A DNA stretch of 64,000 nucleotides from Hybos culiciformis (GCA_964007475.1 OZ023274.1:11619376-11683375), one strand, 5' to 3'. Positions 1 through 13,834 are shown, numbered from the stretch's first letter. Translations and numbers: made by a program. Notes: a model not told the origin generated them from the sequence alone.

Positions 1-2384
1 TGAAGAAAAAATAAAAATAAAATAAAAATAAAAAAGGGGTTTATACTTATATATTATACTCAAAAAAAAGGATAACAAAATTCATAATTAATCAATTAAT
101 TATTTTAAATTTTTTAATTAAAAATTTACAAAGGCAAAAGCAATTTGTGAAAATTCATTGTCGTAATATTTGATTTAACAAATTAAATGTAATTCTGAAA
201 CATTATAGGGAGTCATGGTTTTTGGTTACCTATTCGCAAAAAAAAAGGTGCGATTTGTATTTGAATTGCTTAATCCTTTTCAAGTGTTTTATTATATTTA
301 TAGCTATTTGAATATCATAATATTGCATAGAAGATTTATAAATGTATACATTTTTCCCACATAAAAAAAGGTACAAAAAAAATCATCGTGGTGGCAATAC
401 TAAATGTTATACATGATGGTTTATAATTTTGGAAGAAAAGGTCTCTAAGTTGAGAGACGATTCTTACAAATTTCCTTTCATATATTATAGAACAATTATA
501 GCCGATTATATTTTTCGGTCCTTTTTTTTTGTTTCGAGATAATTTTGAAACTTAACATTTTTTCAAAAATTAAAAATTAGACATGTTTGACAGCATTTTT
601 CTTACACTTAGCAGTACCTATTCTAGTATACATCAGGAATTAGGATACATTAGAGTTGTTTAGTATAAAATTAAGTTCTGAAGCTTACAAAATTCCTCAA
701 AATTATTCAAAATTTAAGACTAATGACAATTCAAAGTTGTGAAATAAAACATATGACAATTTCGCATATCATTATGTAAAAATTTTTCTTGAGAACAGTC
801 CTTTAAATAAAACTTAAATCAGTGGTATATAATATGAAAATTTCTATTATGCTACAAATTTTTTATTCAATATTATTATCAAAAATCTATATACAACAAT
901 CGTTAGAAAGAAGAGGCATCAATTGTTTTTTTTTTTCTTTGAATGAGTTCAATGGTTTAAAAATTAATGCTCCCCAATCAATAGAATGTTATTATGTTTT
1001 TTTATTTAAGCATATTAAATTCAATGAAAAAAAAAATTTATAAACGAAAATGAACAATTTTGTTTTTTTATTTCATTTTATAGTTCAGAGAATTAAATGT
1101 CAATAGATATCAAAGAAAAATTATTTTTTAAGAGTAATCTATTTAGTTCAAAGAAGTAATAATTAAGTTTAAAACAATATTAATTTACATCTTTACATTT
1201 ATATTCTTTAATGTACATATTTGTATTCATCCGAACAATATTAATTTTCAGATATCTTATTTTAAAAATCAGCAATTTGTTAACTAAAAAATAAGGAAGA
1301 CTGTTATATAGTTCTAAGAAGTAAGTAACAGTCTTCTTTACCAGACATTTTTTTTTCATAAAACCCGAATAGTATATTCAGAGTTGATAAAATAGTTTCT
1401 TGTACTCGTTAATTCAGGTAAAAAATTTAATAGCTCCTACAAACTTCTAGCCTGTGGAGGAGAACCGAATTTTTACCAACAATATGCTGTGAAGATATAT
1501 AATGTAGCAGTCATACTCTCTATAACATTCGACAAATAAAATTATAGTTCTATTTTTATATTACAAAACTGTTTTAAAACTTAATAATAAACTCAACAAT
1601 AATAATAATGACTTGATGTGTATTAAAAATAAATTGCTGACATCTTTACTGAAATTGACAAGTGGTCTCTATTGAAATAAAAGAAAATGTTTAACTAAAA
1701 AAAAAAAGAAGAAAATTGTATCTATAAGAAAATAACGATTTGAAGCTTTGTAATAAGGAAAATCCAAATGTAAAGGAAACATTAAAAATTGTTGGCATAG
1801 TTCTAATTTTTTTATTTAATTTTTTTTTTTTTTTGTTATTCTGAAAAGATGTCAACTTTTATTTGAATTAATGACTATATTATGGACACAATAAAACTTT
1901 AATTTAGTCACGTAACGAAAAAAATGTTTAATTTGATGTTAACCCATCAATTTATTTTAGTGTAGAGGTATTTACATTTTATAATACTAAATTTTTATAC
2001 AATTTTCCTATAAAAGATTCTACATAAATATAACTATCTATCTTCGTATGTTCAAGTACAGTGAGGTTTAAAATTTTTCTTCTTTTTTTTTAAATATTCA
2101 AGATAAAAATATTTTACGATAATACATTTAATTTAGGATTAAATTAAAACGTGTAGGTTTAGAGTTCGTCAACGTATTATTTTATTTTATTTTTCAACTC
2201 TTCCAAAAAAATAATTTTTTAGTGAAAACATAGGTATTTTCTGTTCTTTACAATTTAAAGAATTTTTTTCTAAATTTTCTTCAATTTAATAAAATGTATA
2301 TAATATAACAAGTGAACGATGGATAATGGGTAAGATGAGAATAAGTACCACTACAATGAATTAATCAAAACCGCATCTCATATG

Positions 2385-2424
2385 TTGTAAGATAGTGAGA
2401 ACACTTGTAAGATAGTGAGAACAC
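2385..2424. repeat. 20-bp perfect tandem duplication
   Basis: The unit TTGTAAGATAGTGAGAACAC occurs twice with no gap. Two identical adjacent copies imply a young duplication. No function is implied. Confidence 0.85.
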
Positions 2425-3239
2425 TTTAGCGAATCAACTTATTAATTACATGGGAGTTTTGGATTTCATTGTCCCATTGCTAACTTAATTATATCTCTTT
2501 ATCCATCGACCGACGATGAAGGAAGTAATAAGTACTATTATAGAACAAGAGATCTAATGAACCAGTTTTTGGATATTTGTTATAATTTTCTAATAAACTC
2601 AAGATTCATTCATTAACGTAATAAATGAATGAATTCGAAACAAAGATAAAAAAAAAATTATCATAATTTAAGTTTGAAAAGTTTTCTTATAAGTTGTATT
2701 TCATATGTTTTGCCAGACTACAATTTATCATCATTTATTTGTTAATAATAATTGATGATTATTAATATATTTTCTTAGCAGATTTATTGTATGTCATAAT
2801 CTTCTTTTTTTTTTTGAATGAATATTTTTCAATTTCAGCGTACTACCTACAAATATTAATGTTGGAAAAAGTGAATTCACTTACAAAAAAAAAATAATAA
2901 TAATTTAAATATTTATGTGTCCAGATGTTTTATTCAGATTTAGAAAATTTTTTAATGAGGAAAAAAATTTGATTTAAATATAAATATAAGGGTATCGTGT
3001 TTTATTTTGAATTCAAATATTTGCATCGTAGAGGTTTTTAAATTTTTAATATTTGTCTAACTAAAAAAATAGTTTGCATCCATAATAATTAAGCTTTAAA
3101 ATTCTAGTTCACAAGTTTTAGTTTTCAATATATGTAAAAGTACAAAAAAGGAAAATTTTATGCACATGGTCAAATTAATAAAATATTATTATTCATAATT
3201 TTTGATGTTGCAAATGTAATGCATTCATCCAAAAAAAAA

Positions 3240-3356
3240 ATCGATGGACCAGTTGAATTGTATAGATGGACTGGAAAGTGGATGGCAGCATTCAAGGAAC
3301 TCTGTGTGGAACCTTTTATAACAATACTTTTCTGGGAAATTGAAATAGTTAAATAG
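3240..3356 (+). other. GC-richer coding-like island, unrecognised
   Basis: Read from ATC at 3240 this gives 38 sense codons before TAG (start of the peptide IDGPVELYRWTGKWMAAF). The amino-acid composition is normal and the G+C content is clearly higher than in the flanks. There is no in-frame ATG near its start and no clear pair of splice sites, and I do not recognise a family. It could be a relic of a transposon ORF, a lone exon, or chance. Confidence 0.2.
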
Positions 3357-5425
3357 AGGATGCTAAAAAAAAGAAATGAACTAATTTTTCAATACGTCAA
3401 AGTGGTATGCCAGTTTAAACCCGAAACACTTTAAATTCTGTCATTCAATAACAATATGATGATTAGAGATTTAAAAATTGTTTTCGTTATTCATTGTTGA
3501 ATATATTATCAATAAAAAAATATGATTGTAGGACCGAATAAATAATATAATAATATCAAAAAGAATTAGAAAATTTTGAATAACATAGGTCGATCAATAA
3601 AAAATATGCTTTCGGTAATATGATTTCCTTAAAGTTATCTAATAAATCATATCCTTAAGTTGATTTTTAATTCAATCAAAAATGAAGACTTAGGGTAGAC
3701 TAAAAGAAATTCTCATTCACTTTCAAAGATACTTCCGTAACAATTCCCTTGATTAAATGTTGGGTATATATTTTCATGAATTAAATTTTTTTCCTATAGT
3801 GTTTTTCTAAACAATTTTTTTTTCCTAAAATTTTATTTTCATTTGATAATTCCATTAAAAAGAAATTTTCCTTCTGAATTTTCTTTTTAGTTAACTGAAT
3901 ACTGAATATTAAATCGGATTAAAAAAATAAGAAAATTCTTCGTTATATTTTACACAAAATAATTCAGCACATGGTATACAGAAGAAAGTAATATGGTATA
4001 AAAATTATTTTATGAAATATTTTATTCATATATATTATTATAATTTTTTCAGACTATTCATCGATAGTAAAGTATTGTATTTTAATTTCAGATATTAAGT
4101 GTCTATGTTATAGGGTACACGAATCAAGAACATAAAAATTCTTATACATATAATATGCAAGTTTTCAACAAAATATACTATAAATCAAACAATTTCGTTA
4201 AAATTTACAAAACTAATATAAAAATCACCTTTAGACAAATCATTGCTAAAAGCCTAGAAAAATCGTTAGATTTGTTCATCAATTTTTTTTAAATAAAGAA
4301 TAATAATTAATCCATAATTAAAATTCCGACGACAAAAAAATAAATTTTCAATTATCATCTCTTAAATGTAATTAATAAAATAAAATTATTAATTTGAATT
4401 TAAAATGTTTTTATTAACAAAATAACAATTTAAGAAATATTTTTAATTTACATTTTCATTGCTTCCTTCACCAACTGAAATATTGAAATCAGAAAAATAT
4501 ATAATAGGTTTTTTACTAGTTGTCTGGAACTTCTCTTTAAGTTTTAAAATATACATATACCTACTTATTTCTAGGTTTAATTTTATAAATGAAAAAAAAA
4601 AGCATTAAAAGTTAAAACCATAAAAAAGCATATAAATGTAAAATGTCTATTAAAAGATTTTCTAATTATAATTTTCTCTTTAAATTTAGTAGATTTTTTT
4701 TAAATTTAGTAGAAAAAATATAATAAAATATTTTTATGTATTTTATAAATAATAATTTACTGTTTTTCTAAATTTATTATGAGGAAAAATATATTGAATT
4801 AACTTGAATTGAGTAAAAAATAGAAAAATATTTTTTATCTGAAAACTGAAATCCTGATCTAACTATCTTAAACAAACAACTGACATAATATGCCGTTGGA
4901 TATGATTTTTTAAAATAATTTTAATATTAAGTTTGTTTTTTTTTTTTTTTTAACTTTGGAATGCAGAAATAAAAAAAAAAAAAGAATAACAATTTATTTC
5001 TAGACTAGAAATTATTAAAAAAGAATTCATAAGATTATTCTTCCCTTTTGCAATTTGCATGAGGAATTCTTTGCTATGAAATTCATTTTATTATTATTAT
5101 TATTACATTTATTATTATCATATGATATGATGAAATAAAATTATTATAATAATATTATGATTATGGAACTATCAAGGATTCATCGACATTGCAAAATTTT
5201 ATATTTTTGTCAGCTTTAGAATATAAAATTATAATAATAAAGAAGGTATAATATTGAAAAAATATATTGTGTGACTTTGGGAATTAATATCTTATTCAGT
5301 GCAAATGAATTCGGAATTATAAGTAGAGAAATTATTTGAAGAAAAAGTAATTAAAATATCTATAAAACTTTTGGGTGTCGTTTTAAGTTTTTATATCAAA
5401 TTATTTTTTTTAGAAATGTAAAAGA

Positions 5426-5942
5426 TAGGGTTTCCAAATATCCCGTTTTTCTGTAATCGAGGTTATCGGATAATAATTCTAGAATTATCCGGCGGATACC
5501 AGATAACCGTATAAAAATAAAAAAATAATATTGAATCTAATTATGAATACTATTTATTTTTTATAAATAAAATTTGAAATATATTATTACATTCTTTGAT
5601 TTTTTCATTTAAATAATAGTATTTCAGGAACACTAATGCATTAAGTGATGCACAAGAAAGACGAGATCTAATTTTGGTACAAAAATTTCATGAAACCGAA
5701 AAATTTCTCTCTGAGTCTGTTGAAGTCGTTTTCGCTGTTTTCAGTGCCATATAAAACAATTCCAGATTTTGTATTCTTTTAAGAGTTTTTTTGAAAATGT
5801 TAAATTCTTGCTTTAAAGTACTATTATTTGATATTCCTATCTGTTTAAAAACTTAAAATTGCTAACCGTGAGATTTTTAACGGATATCGGATACGGTTAA
5901 GAGTATAAATAACCGCGGATACCGGATACAGATATAACCCTA
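5426..5942 (-). mobile_element. Non-autonomous or decayed hAT transposon with target-site duplication
   Basis: The element begins TAGGGTTTCC and ends ATAACCCTA, giving short terminal inverted repeats of the T/CAGGG type usual for the hAT superfamily. It is flanked on both sides by the identical octamer GTAAAAGA (5418-5425 and 5943-5950), the 8-bp target duplication typical of hAT. Inside, the minus strand still encodes a hAT transposase C-terminus (see next entry). Sub-terminal repeats of GGATA/CCGGATA type lie near both ends. At 517 bp it is far shorter than an autonomous hAT (about 2.5-5 kb), so most of the transposase is lost and it could only move if an enzyme were supplied in trans. Confidence 0.85.
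5611..5737 (-). pseudogene. Remnant of hAT transposase C-terminal dimerisation domain
   Basis: The minus strand reads TSTDSERNFSVS, then a TGA where a glycine is usual, then continues in the same frame as NFCTKIRSRLS...LNALVFLKYY. This is the hATC signature (S.SER.FS..G, then R..L and L.FLK) near the C-terminus of hAT transposases, where it mediates dimerisation. The in-frame stop at the glycine position and the loss of everything upstream make it a pseudogene. Its place just inside the transposon ends agrees with the expected position in the element. Confidence 0.8.
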
Positions 5943-5950
5943 GTAAAAGA

Positions 5951-8163
5951 TGATATTTTAAACCATTGTAGATTTTATGTAAGTGAGAAAAATGCATATT
6001 GTGCAAGATTGTCTTATTTAAAATGAGACCTAGATTCATTACATTGATTTTTCAAATTTGAAAAATGCTTAATCTGAAATACGTGTCCAAATAGCAATCG
6101 ACAAAAGTAAAATAGAACTTAAGTTCAAATGATTTTGAAACTTCAAATTAAATTTGCCAAAAACTATAAATTGCATTTGGACATTTGTTCCTGCTAGCCG
6201 CGAACTATAAAAAAAAACAATTATGACCTGTAATTTAATCGGAAGTTATAATTATTCATAATGATAACCACTTCATGAAACCATTTGACAATATGTAATC
6301 TCTTTGATGTTATGCACAACAAATCAACCATAAAAAATTTTGTGATTAAAAATATTCTTTGAAAATTTGCATATTTCCTTTGGTACTTTGAAAATTAAAT
6401 AAATGCGTATACATATAAATAAGAAAAAAAATACAACATAAACTGATTTATCACATATTTGGTTCTATTTTATGTTAATAAAGTATATTCATACATGTAA
6501 AGTACATGTATATACTTATTTATTTTTTGTTTTTTAATTTACAATGGATTTTGGTTTTTGATGTACTGTAAATTGTTTGAATATCGTAAACATTTTTCCA
6601 ATCAAATGAAAAATTTCCGATTCATTAATTATGCTTTACAAATTTTCCATTATACATATTTAAGTTAATGTCAATTGAACGGAAATTACATATAAAAATT
6701 TAATTTCATGGGATAACATTATTTTTGTAAAATTGATTGAGTTTAATTGAATTTTTGAAAAATAAATATAAAACGTTAGATTTTTTTTTTAAAATAAAAT
6801 TAATTTATTTCAAATTTTCATTATCAATTTAATTTAATTTAAAAGTTTTATTTTAAATTTTATTCGATTAAGAGGATTGAGATAAATTTTGTTTTTCGAT
6901 GTGGTACTAATGCAGCATTATTCAATGGGATAGGAAATCTGATAGGAAATCAAACTATATAGGTACAGTATGAAAAAAATTATGTTAACAATTCTTGATC
7001 AGAATAACATCCAATAGATTGTTGAAAAACATAATTTTTTACGTGTAGAAAAGTTTTAGTAAAAATATGAAGAATAACATTTTAATTTAATTGTGTTATT
7101 CTTTATAAAATAAATATAAGTAAGAAGGAAAATAAGGCAATTGTGAATATAATTGATATTACAACAAGCTAACACTATTTTTTATTTTATAATAAAATAC
7201 ATAAAACTCTATATAATGTGCAGAAAAATTCACTTAATTTTTGATTATTGATAATTTTCCAGAAAATATGATATGAAAATATCTAATAATAATATATTGT
7301 TTTTATATGTGTAAAAATATTTGTCAAGGCAATTATATATTCACATGATAATCAAATTCCATGTTATATAAATTATTCATTGTATAATAATTTTGATTTT
7401 ATTTCATTAAACTTTAATACCTCACATTATTATTATTATTATTATTTATTTTCTAATATATATGTGATATGCATGCATAAATGTATTTCAATAACATAAT
7501 AGAATACTCTACATAGCTATACAAAATGTCTAAAATGTCTAATAAATATTTGTGTATTATTTTAGGAAAATCAACTTACTTAAAGTTCATTCTAATGCCT
7601 CTTTTATGAAAATTTAATTTTATTTAATAATTAAATTTATTTATACGCAAGCATGAACATATAAGTAAATATGTATATCCTTTTTTTTATATTCCAATGA
7701 ACAATTTGATATGATGTGCTTTAATTCCATAAAGATATTCTACCTACTTCTTTTAGATAAACATCAATGTTCGGGCTAATATTTTTTTATTAAATAGTGC
7801 TTCTAGGATGATTTAATGTGAAAAATTCACTTGAATAATTTATATATAATTTTTTTTAAATATTACTTAGATATTACGTATGTAATATAATATTATTTTG
7901 TCTACATTATTTATTTCATTTCATTCATACAGGAATAATTGAGTTTGTTCATGTTTCACTTTAAGGTGAATCAATTCTATATCTATGTATTACAGTTTCG
8001 AGATATTGGACTAATGGCCTCGGATATCTTCTAATATATATACTTATCTGAGGTTTAGATGTTGAAAATATGAAATATGTTCCTTAGAAATTCACTTTTA
8101 AAGTGTCCCTTCAAACGATTCGAGTTCGATAGATATGATTGTAATTGCCATACATAAAAAAAC
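5951..8163. other. A+T-rich DNA, nothing recognised
   Basis: No gene, RNA or repeat with clear borders. It contains a short TTA run near 7428-7445 and a few AT-rich homopolymers. Confidence 0.5.
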
Positions 8164-8375
8164 CATTGATTAAGAATACATAGATTCTTAGCTTCATACA
8201 ACATTATTTTTGGTATTTTTATGTGAATGGTTAGTAAAACAAAATAAAATTCGTGATAATTATCAATATATGAAAAAAAATTTATTTAGTTTTACTAACA
8301 CCTTCAAAGAAAAACACCAAAAAAGGCTGAAAAAATGTTGTATGAAGCTAAGAATCTATGTATTCATAATCAATG
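8164..8375. mobile_element. Short inverted-repeat transposon (MITE), copy 1 of a family
   Basis: The left end CATTGATTAAGAATACATAG is mirrored at the right end, and the arms continue through TTCTTAGCTTCATACAACAT before diverging near the centre. A related element at 56154-56370 has the same arms in the same order, so this is a dispersed family and not a one-off hairpin. It is about 212 bp with no ORF of its own: the frame open across it is produced by the repeat. I could not settle the target duplication or superfamily. Confidence 0.75.
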
Positions 8376-10482
8376 ATAAAACTTATGAATACATTATAAA
8401 GATCCGAATAATAATTTCCATTAAAATAAATGTCATGCATGACAAGGAGCTGTACATTTAATTTAAATATCTATAGATGATTATTACACCCTTTATAAAA
8501 TTAAGTTTAAAGATATTTTCCTTATGATTATAAACAATATAAATTTTAAATATATAATAGAATTATATAATATATAAATATATATAATTTTAAATTTTTT
8601 TTCGGTTACAAGAAAGTATTTAGACAGAAACCATTTAATTAAGAATTCAATATCTCACGTAGTAAAATATAAATTATATTTATCTTCTCTTTTTGAAATC
8701 CCTACGGAAATAACAAGAAATAAAAAAAAAACTGTTTTAAGTTATTTAAGCAGTGGTCCCAATGGTTATGCTTGTTATGAATAATTTAATCTTTTGGTTA
8801 TGTTATAAAAACTCTTATGTTGTAGTTTTCATCAAATTGATATATTTTTAAGTTTTGTAAAGGGTTCAAAATCTTTGCGCACATATTTTTCCTAAAAAAT
8901 ATTGCTGGAGTAATCATAAAACGTAATGAACAAGTAAAATATGAGCTTACTATATTAATTTGTCCATTTGAAATTTTCTCTGATTATCTGTCTTTTCGTG
9001 TTATTACTGTAAAGGAGATGTACAGCTCAATGACGAAGCTTAAAGACAATTTTCAACATAAAGTTTTATCTAAAAATATGAGTTGTTACAAATTATATTT
9101 TATAAGTTTTCTATATGACAAATTACAAATCATCCAAAATTATGTAAGGCATTCAATTTTCATTAAGTGTGTATGCATATAGTTTTCAATTTTGAATTCT
9201 GTCGCTGTTGGCGCCAAAAATAAAAATAAATAAAAAAGTAATAATTTTATTTACTTTTTCAATGCAACGAAATTAATGTTCATTTCATGAAATTCAATTA
9301 ATATGCAATAATGTATTTAATACTTATAGAAAGCATAAATTAAAAATGTAGGTCATAAATACATGTATATATTCAATACATCATAATTTAATAGTACATG
9401 TAGTAATATTTGTAATTAGTTAAGAATGAATTGTTAAAATATTTTATTATGTACGTTCAGCTTTGTAGTATACCTATACCTATACGATTGTAAATGTTTT
9501 CTTAATGAAATCCTAAATTCATTGAAAATAAGTTTTACTTGTTTTTTTTTAAGTTTAAAATTCTTGTAAGGATTAAACTAAAAGTGTTAATTGTGTTAAA
9601 ATTGTTTCGAAAATGGAAATTTTCAGAGTTTATCACAATATATCTCTGATGAATCGACTCAAATTTTATATTCCTTAATGTCCTCTCACTGAGAAGAAAT
9701 AGTAGTATATTAAACACAGAACATTTTGTTAATTGAGAACCCTGTAATATTTTTGTTCTTATTAAAATTATTTTAAAAATTTTATTTCTAAGTGACATGA
9801 CAAATATTTTATAAGTTTACTGTATATTTTCAAAAGGGTGTCAATTATATTACTTTTCTGTTTTCCAATAAACTTATATATTATGACAAAGTAAATTGTC
9901 TGCATATCATAAAATAACTTAAATTTATGTTATATAATACAAAATTTGTTTCATAACATACACATAAACAACGATTTAATATGTAATGCGAAATTGTACT
10001 GTACATACTATATATAACATAATATTTATATATTTTTTCATTAAGAAATATCTTTGTACATATATAAAATAAAGTTTGAATAAAAATAATGTGTCTGTTT
10101 TTGAAAATTTAAAAATATAATAAATTATAATTATATTATTATTTTTTTTTTTATTTTTTGAATAAAAGTTTCACTATACACATTATCTACTTGAGCTAAT
10201 TGACATACTGTAGAAGTGAAATTTTGAGTACTTACATTAAGTATGTGGTATTTGTAGTATTTTCAATGTCATCTTGTTTGACAGCAATTATATCAACGTT
10301 CCATAACTAAAACGTATATTTCAATGTTTTGAGTGTCCTTAAAATACTTCAAAGTTTTAATTTACTATATTCATAATGTATGTCATGTGTGTGGTAATTT
10401 TTAATTTTTGGAGGATCAAGAAATATACTTCCTTTTTTTTTTAAATTACATTCGAGTAAGCCAAAAAAAATAGTCAACTGTA
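8376..10482. other. A+T-rich DNA, nothing recognised
   Basis: No supported exon, RNA gene or bordered repeat. The open frames present are short and of low-complexity composition. Confidence 0.5.
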
Positions 10483-11199
10483 CACAGAAAAAAATTTGCT
10501 CGTACTCATTACGTCAAAAAAGTTCGTTAATGACATTCTCGTTAAGATAACGAAAAATAATGAATAATTACGTTTTTGTAACGTAAATTTTGTTTATTTT
10601 CTTATTACGAACATTTTTTTCATTTTTAGTACTCGTTAAAAAAGTTCGTTATCGTTAAATACATGAAATAAAAATTTCAATCCATACAGAACTTATATTT
10701 TCCATTTTACACATTGCCGTAAATGTAGTTCATAGCTCAGCGGCAGAGTTGATGGATCGCAATGTTTAGGACAGTGGTTCGAAGCTACAAGCGGGCATAA
10801 AATTATTAAAAAAAAATTAAATAAAAAAATTTAAAAAATAAATAAAAAAAATAGAAACATAAATAAAAAAAATTAATAAATAAAAAAAAATAAAAGAAAT
10901 AAAAAAAAAAAAATAAAAAAAAAAAAAATTAAAAAAAAAAAAAAATAAATAAATAAAAAATAAATAAATAAAAAATTAAATAAATAATAAAAAAAAATGT
11001 TGTGTAGTAAATTTTTTTTTTCGTATTTGCGGTGTTTTTGCTGAAGAATTTGAAAGGTTTTTGGTTTTGGGGTATAACGAACTTTTTTAACGAACTACGA
11101 GCTTTTTTCAACGAAATGTTCGTTGTAGCCAAAATAACGAATTTTTCGTTGATTTTAACGAATTATTTAGTTATTAGTACGAGCAAATTTTTTTCTGTG
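10483..11199. mobile_element. TA-flanked foldback element with long degenerate terminal inverted repeats
   Basis: The ends CACAGAAAAAAATTTGCTCG and its reverse complement are flanked by TA on each side (10481-10482 and 11200-11201), as in Tc1/mariner-type MITEs. The inverted similarity continues inward: GTTAAAAAAGTTCGTTAT occurs near 10635-10655 and its complement at about 11074-11092. This gives arms of roughly 125-170 bp, both rich in CGTTA/TAACG motifs. Between the arms lie a tRNA-like Pol III promoter (10733-10786) and an A-rich tract of about 200 bp with AAAT units. It could be one composite element or a SINE inserted in a foldback. Confidence 0.75.
10726..11000 (+). mobile_element. tRNA-derived, SINE-like module
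   Basis: TAGCTCAGCGGC at 10733 matches the Pol III A box and GGTTCGAAGCT at 10776 matches the B box. Their spacing of 43 bp equals that in tRNA genes. The D arm can pair (GCTC with GAGT, one G-T) and four of five T-arm pairs form. The acceptor stem does not pair, so it is not a working tRNA. It is followed from about 10800 by an A-rich tail with AAAT-like repeats, the layout of a tRNA-derived SINE. Confidence 0.6.
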
Positions 11200-11825
11200 T
11201 AGGAAATGTGCCTGTATATAAAAGATTGGCCGCAAATTCTGTTTTTATGTATATGCAGAAAATAATAATGATCGGAATTTAAAGACAGTAAGCACACAAG
11301 TTAGTGATAATTTTTGGTTATACCGAAAAAAAACATTAGCGAGTTAAATTTTCCTTTTAAATAATAATAATAAAAAAAAAGGCATAATAATTATGGGGTT
11401 GTTTTGTGTACCAAAAATTGATGTTTAGCAATTTTTAGAAAATTATACGCTAGATAAATTTTAATGAAATTTTTTTTTTATTTATTTATTTTTTCTTCTT
11501 TTTCATGTATTTAAGCGAAAAAAAAAGGAATAAGTAAGTAATTTTTTTTTGTTTTTCCTTTTTTCATATTTTTTTTTATTCAATAAAAAATAATAATTTT
11601 TTTTTTTTGAGATATGTATTTAAAAAAATATATATAAATAGGTAGGTATACATTTACAGTATATCTTAATTTTCCCAGCAATGCGAGAGATTATGGTATT
11701 TATACGTACATATTTAGGTTGGGAAAATTTGTTTATTTTTTATTCATGTTTTTCACCGTTTGTTATTCAATTCAATGTTCTGTGACTTAATTTCTGCCAC
11801 AAAACTGATTTTATATATTTTTGAA

Positions 11826-11856
<31 letters not shown>

Positions 11857-11858
11857 CA
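11826..11858. repeat. TA dinucleotide microsatellite
   Basis: Almost uninterrupted TA/AT repeat with two C interruptions. Confidence 0.8.
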
Positions 11859-13834
11859 TAAATATAATGTATAATTAATTGTATACGTATTTATCATTAT
11901 ATTTATCTATATATAATTTATATAAATGTGTACCCTTAATATCGTCTAAATTTATCGTTTTAATAAGCATAAGTTGTGGTACAATATTTTATAAATTAAC
12001 ATTTAAAGTTCTATAGTTTTAATTTAATGGGACGACTAATGGTAATCGAAATGCTACGATTTTTAAAAGCTGGCTTTTATATTATTCTAAATCTAAAACA
12101 TGGAAATTTACTGAGATATAAAAATAATTAATAATCGAAAATAATTTATAATATTAAAGTATAAAATCAATAGTTTTATATGGTATACTATTGAAACTTC
12201 ATTACTTCGACCAAAGACATTATAATTAACAAGATATTCGAATAAAAATATATATTTTTTTTTTTATATTTATGATTGTGATATAGTTACAACAATCTTT
12301 GGTTAGTAAATGTTTTTTTTCATTTATTTAAATTTCACTTGCAAATGATAACAAAATTTCACTACATAAAAAACTAAACATATATTCATCTAGGCTCGAT
12401 TTTCCATATAATAAATATATTATCAAATATAACTATTATTCTTTTACATACTATCACTATTACTAATGTATATGCCTGTCAATTCAAATCAATTTAGGTT
12501 GGAAATGTTTTATTCTTTGTTTTTATTTTTGTTTTTTTTTAAAACAAAAGTTCTGTACATAATCTTACATAAATATTATACAAATTTTACCCGTAGAGAA
12601 AAAAATTGGAATATGAAATTCTATTATTGCTCCTATTTCTTTTTAAATTATTTATTTAGATTTGAAATTCATTTACCAAAAAATTTTCCCTATTTTGGGA
12701 AAAAAATTTGAAAAGCACACATGTTTATTTACATAAAAATTTATATTTTTTTTTCAACACTTTTGTTTATTTAATTTGTCAATAGTTTTCAACAGTAAAA
12801 CATGCTTTACATATTATATCATGTTGTAGGTACATTTTGTACTGTAGGCATTGATAAATTTTTGAAAAATAAAAACAAAATAAAATAATTAAAATCAAAT
12901 ATAAACAAAATTTTAGGTTGGAAAATTCTGTATTTTAAAATCCTGGGCGTTTAAAAATATTGGTTGAATATCGTTTTAAACTCGTAGGATATTGCTGTTT
13001 ACAGGATTGCCTTGAAGCACTTACAAATCGGAAGGTAAAGGAGGAATAAGAACAAAAAAAGGTGGTCGAATGAAGAAAATAATAATTAATAATTAATATA
13101 TTTTTTCAACAAATTTTGAAAGATATTAGAATTTAAAAATACCAAAATGTTAACAATTTGGGAAATACATACACAGGTTTTTGTTGATTGTGGTATTCCA
13201 AGAATACAGGATTTTATTACGATCCCACAAAATGTATATAAATACATAAATATAACAAGTATGTATGTAAATACATAAGTATAATATCTGATAAAGGTTG
13301 AAAAACACAAAACCACTACAAAAAAGTATACATAAAAAAAAAATATTATTTTTCTTTTAACATTTTTATGACACTAAAAAAAATCCCTATATTCATTCAA
13401 TAAAAATTGAATAACGTAAACAAAATAGATATGACACCATTTAGTTTACCTTAAGGTCCTTTTATTTTCCTTTCTTAAAAAATTTATTTTTTTTTTTAGA
13501 TATTTATTTTTATTTTGTACTGTCATAGTTTTCAATATTTAATGATTATATTTTAAAAAATTTTAAGGAAAAAAAATAATAAATAAGAAAGAATAAAAAT
13601 TTTTTTTAAACATCTTTTCTCATAACTTAAGTATCAAATTATATTTTGGGACATTTCTTTTTCTTGTGAGATTATTTAAATGTCACTGAAACCATATAAA
13701 TAAATATTTCAATAATAGGAAAATAAAAATTTAATCTTTTGAAGAAGGCATTTAATATGTTTACAAAGAATGGGTTTGGTGGTTCTCTTCTCTATAAAAC
13801 ATCATAAAAACGATATTTTATTATTAAATAAAAC

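Larger units (their letters stand above)
1..5425. other. A+T-rich DNA without a recognisable gene
   Basis: I see no exon set with matching splice sites and no conserved protein. It holds homopolymer runs, a 20-bp direct tandem duplication at 2385-2424, a short hairpin at 1292-1338 (14-bp stem with one mismatch) and one GC-richer stop-free stretch at 3240-3356 that is described separately. It may be intergenic or the intron of a gene lying to the left. Confidence 0.5.

Noticed and set aside
1292..1338. Hairpin with 14-bp stem (AAGGAAGACTGTTA)
   Set aside because: The stem is too short for a microRNA precursor and has no supporting context.
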